Positions 1 through 12,500 of a DNA stretch of 64,000 nt are shown here, piece by piece. The stretch is taken from assembly GCA_014155875.1 (NCBI GenBank), contig JACEFZ010011398.1:26001-90000 (forward strand), read 5' to 3'. The position numbers and the translations under genes were made by a program. The stretch comes from Cepaea nemoralis (lineage: Eukaryota > Mollusca > Gastropoda > Stylommatophora > Helicidae). The stretch's first letter is position 1. Each line of letters opens with the position of its first letter. The notes under the pieces are model-generated. The model was not told the origin of the DNA, did not search any database, and was given only the letters and a program-made list of their open reading frames with translations.

Positions 1-2230
1 CTTTGATGCTGAAATAGTGTTTCTACATTGGTTACCTTTATGAAGCCAACATGTGGTCCAGTGACCTAAGACATTGATTACAACATTGGTGGGAACACCA
101 GAGTGACATGTTTGTGAAGGTAGGGAGCTACCTCAGTCCAATGTGGTGAACTGTTGACATGTTTGTGAAGGTAGGGAGCTACCTCATGCCAACGTGGTGA
201 ACTGTTGACAGTGTATGCTAAGCTGTGATTGGTACCCTTCGATCCGGGTAGTTATCAGATACTGTGTGAAGATCTATTGATCCAAGGACATGGAAATAAG
301 GTGAAGTGTTTAGTCACCTGATAGACTTGGCCAGTGACATTGTGTGTTCATGTGGAGCAACCGCTCATTTTGTAGGTGACATATCAGTGTGTGGGTCACT
401 TATGAGATAGAAGAGTGACCAGGCTCTTGTGTATTTTGAGACGGGGCTACATGTATTCTTTCTGCAAGTGGGAGACCGCTAATGTTCTAGGTGATGAAGA
501 ATCTAATGATGTTCTAATGATGAAGAATCCTCATCTGCATATGTGCTCATGTACCACGACTGGACAACCGCACGAGCTATCGTCCGTCTCCATGATGAAG
601 AATCCTCATCTGCATATGTGCTCATGTACATAGTTCTTCTAGTCTGGCTTTCAGCCATCCTTCTCTGTGTTGTGGTTGACGTAGTTTAGAATTAAATTTT
701 GTTCTCTTAGCTATGACTTTGTGCAGTGATATGACTGGTGTCTGGTCCGAGCCCCCTTGGGGTTTGGAACCCTAGGTGAGGGAGGGGAGGTTAAGCTGTC
801 CCGGCTTGTGTGGGGCCTGGTAGATGTAGAGTGCTATTGAGGTGGTTGGAGCAAAGGCAGGGGATAGTATCTATCGTGGCAAACCAGACCAAGCCCCGGC
901 GGTCTTGTCACAGAGGGATGTGCAGGAAATTCCTCCGGCACTGGATAAGAGGAGATGATAGGAAACCTCTCCAATGATGGATAAGAGAAATGCGATAATT
1001 CCTCTCCTATGCTGGAGAAAACATCATGCTGAACCAAGACCCAAGAAAACGATATCGGACGACAAAAGGCAGACTCTTCTCAGGGCCAATGCAAGCAGCA
1101 AAATGTCAAGCAAGAACGGGAAGCAATGATCATAAACCTTAGTCTGGCAGGTCCTCCTCAGGATCAATCCTTCTAAGGGTCATTCAAGGAAATGCCAAAC
1201 CAAGGGGAGGCGGTTGGAGAGTGGGGGGTCAAGACTGATAATGATACTAGAACAGGGAGAACAATAATGTGTGGAGCACAAGAGGAATGGAGGATAATGG
1301 AAAAGAGGAACCCTGCCAGATATAAGCAACAGTGGAAGTCATCTAATGCACACAGGACCAGGACAATTTAAACCACACTATGAACCACCACAATTATAAC
1401 CAAGGCTGCTAAAGCTGGTTGAACGAGGTGGAAAGTTTCTTTTTTTCCTACAAAATGGGATGGGATGGAATGGAAGCAACAAAACTCAGACACAAGCACA
1501 GATATGGCCAAGGGAGCCTTCTAGTGTGACACTACAATCTCATTTTGCCCGACATCAGTAAGGAGTCTAGTGGCATAATTCCTAACTAAAAACTCAGGTA
1601 ATACCAATATATATATGATCATGTCTTTTCTGTTCTGAGGGCCTGCTTTAGTTTTCTGTTTCTGTATACTTTTCCAAACTTCAAGCTTGTGGATTTTCTT
1701 TTTTGCTTATTCTTCCGGCTCTAGCCTTTATGGTGTATCTGTGAAAACTGTTTTCTTGTTGTTGTATGCTATCATTTGGAGAAATCTAACATTATCCAAG
1801 CACTGGAATGTTTGACCAATTCACATCCAGGATAGACATTGAGAATGACCTGCATGAGGCTGATGCACATAGGAGACTGACAACTCAGGAGAAATCCCTG
1901 AGGGTAAGCAGTCTATTGATAGTGTCCAAAATAATGTTGATTATTCGGACCAACATACCTTGGATTCCTACTAGATTGGTGTGAAACCATTGGGAGGAAG
2001 ACAATATGTCAGCAGTTCACATTGTCTGCATGATGATGTCTGCATGATGATGTCTGCATGATGATGTCTGCATGAAGACAGACAGAGGACTTAGGACACT
2101 CAATCATCATGTGACACGACAGGAGAGTGAAGGCATTTGATGTTCGACAGGGATGTTTGACTAAAGCCTTTCAGGCAGACAGTCATAAAGAGAGATGGAG
2201 AGAGAGAGAGAGAGAAAATAAATGAGGTGA
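1..2230. other. no gene seen; small duplications
   Basis: I see no credible exon on either strand. There are a 51-bp direct duplication (copies starting at 105 and 156), a ~41-bp duplication (517 and 592), a 14-bp repeat (GATGATGTCTGCAT, 2026-2073) and a short (GA)n at about 2192-2217. Missing 3' exon(s) of the ceramidase would lie here or further left. Confidence 0.6.
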
Positions 2231-2268
2231 AATTATATGAGAAACATCCAATTATATATATATATATA

Positions 2269-2710
2269 GCTCTCTTAAGAAACAAGGAAAGAACAACGCA
2301 TAACAACACTCTCAGTGAGCTGAAGCAAGCTAGGAAGGATGTGCAAAAGGCTGCCAGGCAGTGTGCAAATGACTATTGGATCAAGTTATGTGAGTCCATT
2401 CAAATCGCAAGTGATAAGGGAAACATCAGGGATTGAAGACCAAGACCAAGATTAGGAGGGTACTGATCAGAGAGTTGCTTTTTGCAGATGATGCTGTAAT
2501 TACGACTCACTCTGAGGAGGAATTACAATGTCTACTATCTGCATTCTCCAATGCTTGTTCTGAATTTGGTTTAACAATTAACAAAAAGAAGACACAGATT
2601 ATGTCACAAGGTGCACATGGGGTACCATCAATCTTTATTGACAACGCCGAACTGGAGATAGTAGACCATTTTACATATCTCGGATCAGAGGTAAATAGCA
2701 AATTATCCAA
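2269..2710 (+). pseudogene. internally deleted LINE fragment
   Basis: Two pieces of the same family as the 7050-11026 element are joined. 2269-2435 encodes the linker before the RT ([20 protein letters not shown]). 2440-2710 encodes the RT palm around [20 protein letters not shown] and FTYLGSEVNSKLS. About 370 residues between them, including RT motif A, are missing, and stops follow the junction. It is dead, and on the strand opposite to the ceramidase gene. Confidence 0.88.
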
Positions 2711-2715
2711 GCAAT

Positions 2716-3500
2716 GGCAAACTATTGAGCGTAATCTTGCCAAGAAATCAACAACAGCGGTAAAATGCTGGTGTTGACAGCGATGTCCTGTAGAGGATAT
2801 GCGGGAGAAAAAAGTTATTTAATATCATAGTTCTTCCATATTTCTAACTGTATGTAAATGTTTGTGCAGCTTAAGTGCTGGTCAGCTCTTTTCCAGCACA
2901 GTTAGTAGAGGCACAATTATATCTTTTCAGGAGGGGATAAGTCAGAAAGGTCCCTTGTATTATGCAGTGCTTATGCCAAAAGCTTATTCTATACATCTAA
3001 ATTCTTATTTCTTATTCATGGGGGTACCAAGAGCAGTTACATCTATCTTTTTAAAGAGCCAATTCTTGGTTGTTTTCTTGAGTATCCAGGGACTGTCTCT
3101 TCATTTAGCATACAAGAGATATTTGTGCCACTTTTTCTCTCTGGGATCTGAAGTGTAAGGGGTCTGAACCTGCACTCATAACTGCCAGTGGGACAAAACT
3201 TGACTTCTGACAGCCGTTTCTTGATTCAACTCAATGTTGCGTGTCGTGATATCATCTTTGCCAGTCTTGTTATTGCATGTGGTAGAGAGGTAGACAAAAT
3301 AAATGCCTGCTTGACAATCTCATAGAATGGATGGGCTACAGAAGTGCCACACCTACACAGACAGCTGAAGTTAGGCCACCTTGGCTGTGAATGTGTCCCG
3401 TCTGACCTGCCAGGGATCTACAGATGGGCTTGTGGGAATCACTGTGATGGTGGTCACAATCTAAGCTAGAATATAAACAATCATTTGTGGCTACGCTGAC
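2716..3500. other. no confident gene; possible location of a missing exon
   Basis: A frame of 98 codons (2862-3158, +) resembles nothing I know. A 60-bp stretch near 3385-3460 gives weak ceramidase-like peptides on both strands (see rejected items). Nothing here is firm. Confidence 0.4.
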
Positions 3501-3586
3501 CTGGTTTCCCAGTGTGCATCTGTGTACTTGACCTGCCAGTCCCCGCCCCCATCCTGGTGTTCCACTGTCAGATATGTACCGTTTGT
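3501..3586 (-). CDS. ASAH2: neutral ceramidase exon 18 (last exon found)
   Basis: 86 bp, residues 607-634 plus two bases. [10 protein letters not shown] and [13 protein letters not shown] match the family's THQTFLTVE...SWQxxxxDxxWETR. Acceptor TTTCAG, donor ACCAG|GTCAGC, ending in phase 2. At least one more exon is needed for the C-terminus (...PGxYRIRxxG...). I did not find a convincing one on the minus strand. Confidence 0.9.
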
Positions 3587-6500
3587 CTGAAATGGTCAGA
3601 ATGATACATGTCCAATAACATTAACATATTTGTATTCCATTCTTGTGCTCCCATTCATCAACATTCACGTGCACAGATAGATATGTCAGTAGATGCACAC
3701 ATACAATATGACACTAGCAGTCACTTGGTCAATGAAGTAATATCATATACAACAACAGACTAGTAGCAAGTCAAGTCACAAACCCTAGCGGCTAATGTTG
3801 GAGAAAGTACAAACTGAACACAGACTCATTAGACAGCGTTAGAGACAACATGCTGCTGAGTGGAAGTCTGCTTGGTCAGATGCCATTCATCAATGTTAGT
3901 TTCATTCACTGAAGATGACAATAACATGACATGCATGAAGAGAATGTCAGAGAGAGAACTGGACTACAACATGACAAGTGCTGCCTGTGGTGTCTGCACA
4001 GTGAAGTGGTAGCGTGACTTGCTTCACCTGTAAACACATCTGTGTCACCTGTAAATGCACCTGTGTCACCTGTAAACACACCTGTGTTACCTGTAAACAC
4101 ACCTGTGTCATCTGTAAACATACCTGTGTCATCTGTAAACACACCTATGTCACCTGTAAACACATGTGTCAACACCTACCTTGAGATCATTCCTGGGGTT
4201 GGCACTGACAAACCTCACTGTAACGAGTGAGCCCTGTTTGGAAGACACATAGTAAAAAGGCTGAGACAATACTTGCAGTGTCACATCAATTATCATTCAG
4301 TAGTACAGTCAATGACATACACATGAGGCAGAGACTGAGACAAGAGCTGCAGTGTTGCATCAGTTATCACCCAGTAGTACAGTCGATGACATACATACAC
4401 ATGAGGCAGAGACTGAGACAAGAGCTGCAGTGTTGCATCCGTTATCATTCAGTAGTACAGTCAATGACATAAATACACATGAGGCAGAGACTGAGACAAG
4501 AGCTGCAGTGTTGCATCCGTTATCATTCAGTAGTACAGTCAATGACATACATACACACGAGTCAGATATTTAGACAAGAGTTGCAGTGTCACATAAGTTA
4601 TCACTCAGTAGTACAGTCGATGACATACATACACATGAGACAGGCTGAGACAGACATACATACATATGAGACAAAGGCTGAGACAGACATACATAAACAT
4701 GAGACAGACTTTAGAGTCATCAGCTTAACACATTCCTGCAGGGAAGTGCCAGGTCACACACATCACTGCTGGTCTAAACACACGTCCACTACATGCTACA
4801 AGTTCAAGGACATAGCCATTCTGTCACACACGTCCAGTATATGCTACAAGTTCATGGCCACAGACGGATGCTGGTGTTAGAGTGACCACGTACTCTGAGG
4901 AGACCTTCAGCCCATCACCAGAATGTAAAGCCGAGGCTTCAAGAAGAATGGTGAAGCTGAGGCTGACCAAAATTAAGATCAAGAGACAAAGATGTGTTGT
5001 GCCAAGTGCTTCAGTTGGAAGGCTGGAATGAACTTATTGGGCATCATGACATCATCATAAATATAGTTTTCTAACTGTCCATAAACTTATTCTTGAGACA
5101 TTCATATGATGGTTTCCCTTTGTCTACCACATCAACATCAGAGAACAGAAATAAATATTCTGTTGTGGGTAATTTTTCTCGTCTTTTGAATGTGCCAAGG
5201 CAGTTCCCATAATATGGCCTGCTGTATACAAGTTGTATGGCACTTTCACATGATTGGTTGCGTTACTGTGGCAGGACTAGTGGTGGTGGTCACTGCTCTG
5301 TCTGGCATTGACTAGTACAGGATGAGAACAAGAGGAGAAGAGCTGGTCAAATTGTCGATGAAATGAACTGGCTGTGCCTGCTGGTGTCTACAGTCATCAG
5401 TGTCAGTCATATACCCAGTCAACATGTTCTAGCACAAGGATGTGTCTACAGTCATCAGTGTCAGTCATATACCCAGTCAACATGTTCTAGCACAAGGATG
5501 TGTCTACAGTCATCAGTGTCAGTCATATACCCAGACAACATGTTCTAGCACAAGGATGTGTCTACAGTCATCAGTGTCAGTCATATACCCAGTCAACATG
5601 TTCTAGCACAAGGATGTGTCTACAGTCATCAGTGTCAGTCATATACCCAGACAACATGTTCTAGCACAAGGATGTGTCTACAGTCATCAGTGTCAGTCAT
5701 ATACCCAGTCAACATGTTCTAGCACAAGGATGTGTCTACAGTCATCAGTGTCAGTCATATACCCAGTCAACATGTTCTAGCACAAGGATGTGTCTACAGT
5801 CATCAGTGTCAGTCATATACCCAGTCAACATGTTCTAGCACAAGGATGTATCTACAGTCATCAGTGTCAGTCATATATCCAGTCAACATGTTCTAGCACA
5901 AGGATGTGTCTACAGTCATATACCCGGTCAGCATGTTCTAGCACAAGGATGTGTCCCAGTGATCACTGGCCTCCAGGGCAGTAGTGAGTATCCATTACCT
6001 GGCTATATGAAGGGCTGGCATCCACCAGAACAGATCCAAAATGTTTGCCTATGGGTGTGTTGTCAAACACAACACCAGGCATGAAGGACAGCTGAACGTC
6101 CAGGAAGTTTGGTGGGCTAGGGCCGACTGCTGAAGGTGTTCCCTGTCAAAGAAATGCATTCAGCTACAAACAATACTTACTACATATTGCATATTTCATC
6201 TTCTTCTCCCCAACTGGAAGCTTCAAACAATACTTAACACATGTTGCATATTTCATCTTCTATTCCCCAACTGGAAGCTTCTAACAACTCTTAATACATA
6301 TACATATTGCATATTATATCTTCTTCTTCATAGATTGGCAGAACGAACAAATGAATAAACTTTATTTTCAAATGGTTAATAATTGGGCAGGCAGGCCCGT
6401 CTGACATTCTGCCCTTCTCCTCTCTTTCCTATCATACTTTATTTCATTCATACATCACTTATGAAGTTAACCTTTGACAACAACCGTACAAAATGCATTA

Positions 6501-9500
6501 AAACTCATGGAAGATAATCAATAATACATGACTCACTAAAGCAATTTTTAACATAGCCATTATAAATACCTAAGGTAGGTGTAATGTACCATACATATGG
6601 GAATGTTTATTATACTAGTTATCGTTTGAGATAAGTTTTATTATTATTTTTTTTTAAAATGAGGGCATGTAGTCTGTACTGAGATAGTGTTCAAACTGGT
6701 TGCGACTGTATGTATAATGATTGGTGGTGCCTTTGATTTCTTGTGGAAGATTGTTCCACAAATGAGCGGTAGAGTATGCTAAGCTTGTTTTGTATAAGTC
6801 TATCCTAGGTTTAGGGACATGAAGTATATTTAGTTATTCGCTATGTTTTGGTGTGACATGGTAGACGTTCTCCCCTCTAGTTTTGCTTAAATTACGGTAA
6901 GATTGTATTTTTCAATATATATATCTACAAAAACGATCTTTTTCTATTTTCCTGGTTGTATATATCCATAGATATTCATGTATACGGGGCAAGGATTTAA
7001 TCTCCTGTAAACGTAGAACATATTCGATGTTTCTTTAACTATATACATTCAATCATCATTGGCACCTTGCCGTCTTGACAGACGATAGTTTGTGCTCTAA
7101 AAAGGCATAATAACTTTTAACTATGGCGGTAGCGAGTGTGACTGATAAGGCCAATTTGCGCTGTAAATGTCCGTTCACAGTGGGTGCATGTGAACACGTG
7201 GTCATTTCCACCATCATGCACCATCTTACGTCTCAAACGCTTGGTGTGTGACTTTTCTGCAATAATTTTCTCCTTTGACTTTATTCCGTTTCTGATATTT
7301 GCCCTCCATGCAACACGTTCAGCGGCGACTTGCTCCCAATGTGCATTATCAATGCCTGTATCAATCATGTCCCGCTTACACACATCTTTGTATCGTAGTA
7401 GAGGCCGACCCTGAGATCTCTTACCCATCTGTAATTCACCAAAAAAGATATCCTTTGGTATTCTACCATCATCCATCCTCCTAAGATGTCCTATCCATCT
7501 AAGTCTACGAAGACTGAGCATGGAATAAACTGTCACACAACCTGATCTTTCCAATACTTCAGTATTTGTGATTTTGTCTTGCCACTTAATACCAAGAATT
7601 CTTCGCAGACACCGCATATGAAAGCTGTTTAAATTGTTCTCTTGGTGTGAGTAAGTTGTCCAGGTTTCACTGCCATAGAGAAGAGTACTAAGGACACAGG
7701 CTTGATAGACAAGGACTTTTGTTTTGGCAGTAAGCTTCCTGTTCTCCCAGACTCTTTTTCTTAACCTGTTCATTGTTGTTGCTGCCTTACCAATCCGGAT
7801 GTTGATTTCCTGATCTAGGGATAATTTGCTATTTACCACTGATCCTAGATATGTAAAATGGTCTACTATCTCTAGTTCGGCGTCGTCAATAAAGATTGAT
7901 GGTACCCCATGTGCACCTTGTGACATAATCTGTGTCTTCTTTTTGCTAATTGTTAAACCAAATTCAGAACAAGCATTGGAGAATGCAGATAGTAGACATT
8001 GCAATTCTTCCTCAGAGTGGGTCGTAACTGCAGCATCATCTGCAAAAAGCAACTCTCTGATCAGTACCCTCCTAATTTTGGTCTTAGCCTTCAATCTCTG
8101 AGCATTGTAGAGGCCGCCATCTGAGCGTGAGTGAATGTATATACCACCATCCTGATCACGAAATGCATATTTCAGTAGAAGTGAAAAGTATATTCCAAAG
8201 AGGGTGGGAGCTAGTACACAACCTTGCTTAACTCCACTCTTGATTTCAAATTCTTCAGAAGTTGCACCATCAAACTTGATTATACCCTTCATGCCTGTGT
8301 GGAACGATTCCACAATGGACAGAAGAGTTGGTGGGCAGCCAATCTTCTTTAGTGCCTTGAACAGACCCTCACGACTGACCAAATCAAATGCCTTTGTGAG
8401 GTCGATGAAGGCAATAAACAGTGGTTGATTCTGTTCACGGCATTTTTCTTGCATTTGTCGCAATGAGAATATCATATCAGTGGTAGACCGGTTCTGTCGA
8501 AAGCCACACTGTGATTCGGGGTAGACTTGATCTCCTAGGACTTGAAGTCTGCGCAGAACAATTCTGGCAAATACTTTTCCAACAATACACAGAAGTGAGA
8601 TACCCCTATAGTTGTTACAGTCGCTCCGATCACCCTTGTTCTTGTACAGCGTTATGATGTTTGAATCTTTGAAATCCTGTGGGACTTGTCCTTCACGCCA
8701 ACATAGCTCTATTAGCTGGTGGATCTGTAGAGTGAGTGTGTCTTGCCCACTCCTGATAACCTCTATTGGAATCCCATCCTTACCTGGAGCCTTGCCAGAT
8801 GCAAGTTCATTTATAGCACACTTAACTTCTGTTATGGTGGGAAGTGTGTCCAGGTGGTCAAGAGTTGGTAGAGCCTCTATGGCGTTAAGGGCATCATCCG
8901 CTAGTTTGGTCTCACTTGAGTAAAGCTCCAAATAGTGCTCTACCCATCTGTCCATCTGCTGTTTCTTATCAGTGATGACTTCTCCAGTCAAGGTTTTCAG
9001 CGGTGCACTTCTTTTGATCACTGGACCACAGGCTTTCTTTATTCCTTCATACATGCTTCGTATGTCTCCCTTATCACTTGCGATTTGAATGGACTCACAT
9101 AACTTGATCCAATAATCATTTGCACACTGCCTAGCAGCCTTTTGCACATCCTTCCTAGCTTGCCTTAGCTCACTCAGAGTGTTACGCGTTGGTCTTTCCT
9201 TGTTTCTTAAGAGAGCTTTCTTCTTCTTATCAATCAAGGGCTGCAGAGTCTCGCTGTTGGCCGCAAACCAGTCCTGCCTCTTATGATCCACAGTGCCGTA
9301 AACCCCTACGGCAGTTTTATAAAGAGTTTCCTTAATTTGACCCCACTTTTCATTTACTGTACAATTTTCTGGTGTATCAGTGAAAGCGTCTTCAAGTTGC
9401 TGTTGAAACTGAAAGCACTTTTCAGGATCATGAGTGTTAATAATATTAATCCTGGGGCTATATTTGTGTTTAGCTGTGTAGATTCTCTTTGGTCTCAGTC

Positions 9501-12500
9501 TAACTCTTGCAACAACCAAAGAATGATCTGTATCACAGTCAGCACTGTGGTAACTACGAGTCAATGATATATGGTTCAGATGTTGTCTCCGTGTGATGAT
9601 GAAGTCCAGCTGGTGCCAATGGCCGGATCTTGGATGTTTCCATGTGACCTTATGCATCTCTTTTGTTTTAAAAAAAGAGTTTGTAATACATAGGTCATTA
9701 CTGGTGCAATGCTCCAGCAGCCTTTGCCCATTTTCCATTCATGCGACCGATGTTGTATTTTCCAAGGGACACTGGCCATGAACTCGAGTCCTTGCCCACA
9801 CGAGCATTGAAATCACCGAGCATATAAATGTAGTCAGATTTTGGAACTGCCTTGATCACGGAGTCTAACTCCTCATAGAACAAATCCTTCACATCATCAG
9901 AGGAATCGAGTGTCGGTGCATATGCAGTAATAATGGTGGCAAACCCACAAGAGGTTGCCAAGCGCAGGGATAATAGTCTTTCATTTCCTCCTGCTGGAAT
10001 TTCAATCATTCCCAGTAGCGAATTCTTCACTGCAAAGCCCACACCGTGTTGCCTTTTTTCTGCCTGCCCTCTACCCTTCCAGAAAAAGGTGTAGTTGTTT
10101 TCCCTGAGTGACCCTTCCTCAGCGAGGCGAGTCTCCTGCAGGCCAGCAATATCAATGTTAAGACGATTGAGTTCGGCATCAATCACAGCCGTTTTTCTCA
10201 CATCAGTCAATATTGGTCAAGTCAGTGGAAAATCCTGGACACATGGTTCTCACGTTCCAGGTTGCAAGCCGTAGCTTGAGGTTTCTATTTTTATTTTTGT
10301 TTGTACCTGGTGCATTGGTTTTACAGCCTGCGATTCAGATTTTGTCCTAGCCCCAAGCACCCATTGAAGCAGGCAGGCTGTGGCGGATCAGCACCCAATT
10401 GGCTGGGGGCTGCCCAGCTTGAGGCGGGCGGTAGCTGATCAGTGACACCTATAGGTGTCTCCCACCGTCAGAGGCAACGCGTGGCGCCCCATGTCTACGC
10501 CAACTGACAAGGACTTATAACCCGTAACAGTTGCCTCTCGCTTTGATTCCGAGACCAGTTAAGACCAGGGATGGAGTTATTGCCTCTCCATAGCACAAAG
10601 CCTGGGCTAAAATATAGAGATCATGTGTTGCCCATGCAGCATGATCCCTCTCTCGGCCTGCCTAGTTCACTCCAGAGGAAAGGTAACACCCCTACATCTG
10701 GAACAAGACAAGCTGCAGAAGCTGCCGGATCAGCAAAGCAATGCTCTAACTGTCCGCCTGTCGGAGCTTCGATCCTAGACCAGTCGCCAACCAAGGCTTA
10801 GGGCCTGGTCTGCCCTGCCATGACAATTTTGTCTTTAGCTTGCATTTCCTCGCACCAGGGTAAGGCTTGTACCCTCCCAATTGCGCTCTTCCGCCCGAAG
10901 CCGTTGGCACAATGTGGGGTGTCGGGTTTGGTAAGCGCCGCCCAACGTTCGGCGCTAACAGAAACCAGGTAGTACCGTCTACTGTTATACGGTAGCTCAG
11001 TCATATCTGACTAAGACCTGACCTGAAACTATATACATTATACATTATAATATAGAATAGAAGTGAATGTTGTTGTCTGAGCATATGGCCCCGGTGCAGG
11101 TTTGGCTGGGTAACATACTCAGTTTTGGCCTGCATACAGTGTGGCCACACAAGAATCTGCCTGGCCACTTGCGTCACCCGGCAGATCATGTTTCCCATCC
11201 ATTTCACCGATTAACCCTAATGAGTGAGAGAACAGGAGCCAGTACTAGCTTTAAAATTCACTTTGGGTTGAAATAATAACTCTACAGGCTCTATTTAGCC
11301 ATAAGTTCAAGAGAACCAATTTAAGAATGAGTTAACTACCAAAAGTATCTAAATCTATGCTAGTGGTACAGTTCCCCCATTGATTGGTCTGATCACAACA
11401 ATTGGAAGGAGTTTTGCCTGCACCTTCATTGTTGGTACCATGAGTCATCAACCTACAGTAACACATTACTTACCTGTTCCTGGTCACACTGTCTATTGCT
11501 GGAGAGTGTGTGAATTGGTAACCTGACCTGGAACATCACTCAAGTTGACAACCCGGAGAGAAGTCCACAGCTAAGTGATAGACATCACCGCCTAACATCT
11601 GAGCCTGACAACTTGGCAACTTAGTATATGATTATCTTTGTAGACATGCTAGGGCACTAACCCTATACCTACAACAAGTTTATCAATAAATTTAAGTGTT
11701 ATATGTGGTACTAGAACCATACCTAGTCTATTATACTCTAATTTAATATTAGGAGATTGAGAGAGAGAGGTAATGAAAGTTGTAACTTCATAACTGTAAT
11801 CTGTCTATCTCCGTATTGTGAGAAAGGATCAGTAAAGGGGGCTCTTTTATCTTACAGGCATTGGTAGTCAGATTCCTTAAGCCTTCTGTCTAGAATACTA
11901 GTGTTGTTGTTCGCTTTAGCTATCTGTGCTTGGACACTGTCTGAAGACGTGGTTATTCCTGGGACTGTTCAAATCATACATCCTAGTATCACGAGCCAAT
12001 TCGGCCACTTCTCCGACAGTGATTAGTCTTTCGGAATCCTGAAAGTCTATTTGTTGCTATTTCTGATCATTGTCTATCAAAATAGTCAACCTCATGCTAC
12101 ATTTGGATTATATTTAAACAATGACCAGCAGTAGCATTGAGCATTTTAAAATTGGATTTTGTGAATTAGTTTGGCCTTATTAAAAAGTAAGCATTTGTGG
12201 AGTGGCAGTAACTAAAGACGTTTATGCAGGTTAGAATTGTTGGTAAGCTTTTTACTATTAATTAAATGCACTGCCCTTTTCTGGAGTGAATAAAGTCATT
12301 TTGTTATTGATTTGGAGCATCCATCCCAGATTGTGGAGCAATAGTCAATATCTGTTTGTATGTGCGAAGTATAGAATATCTTTCTTGCGTTGTCATCAAG
12401 ACAATTTTTAATTTGGGCAAATTGGTATACATTTTTTGCTATTTGTTTAACAAGAGCATGAACATGAGAATTAAAGGTTAGATTTCTATCAATGATAAGA

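Larger units (their letters stand above)
7050..11026 (-). mobile_element. near-full-length EN/RT non-LTR retrotransposon (RTE-like)
   Basis: 3,977 bp flanked by a perfect 13-bp direct repeat AACTATATACATT (7037-7049 and 11027-11039), read as the target-site duplication. From its 5' end (high coordinate): a GC-rich leader of ~0.7 kb, an APE-type endonuclease, a reverse transcriptase and a C-terminal C2H2 finger. The 3' end is a short ATGATGATTG. The exact duplication and long open RT frame suggest recent insertion. Clade is uncertain: the endonuclease resembles proteins labelled craniofacial development protein 2-like, a name used for RTE/BovB-type sequences. Confidence 0.9.

Noticed and set aside
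834..1037. 67-codon minus frame
   Set aside because: No family resemblance, no splice sites flanking it, and it is not the missing ceramidase C-terminus.
3385..3460. Plus-strand VPSDLPGIYRWACGNH resembling the ceramidase C-terminus (PGIYR) and minus-strand DPWQVRRDTF resembling exon 18
   Set aside because: Each match is only a few residues, they overlap on opposite strands, and the plus-strand one would need a local inversion. Shared TGACCTGCCAG with exon 18 could be chance. Too weak to call an exon.
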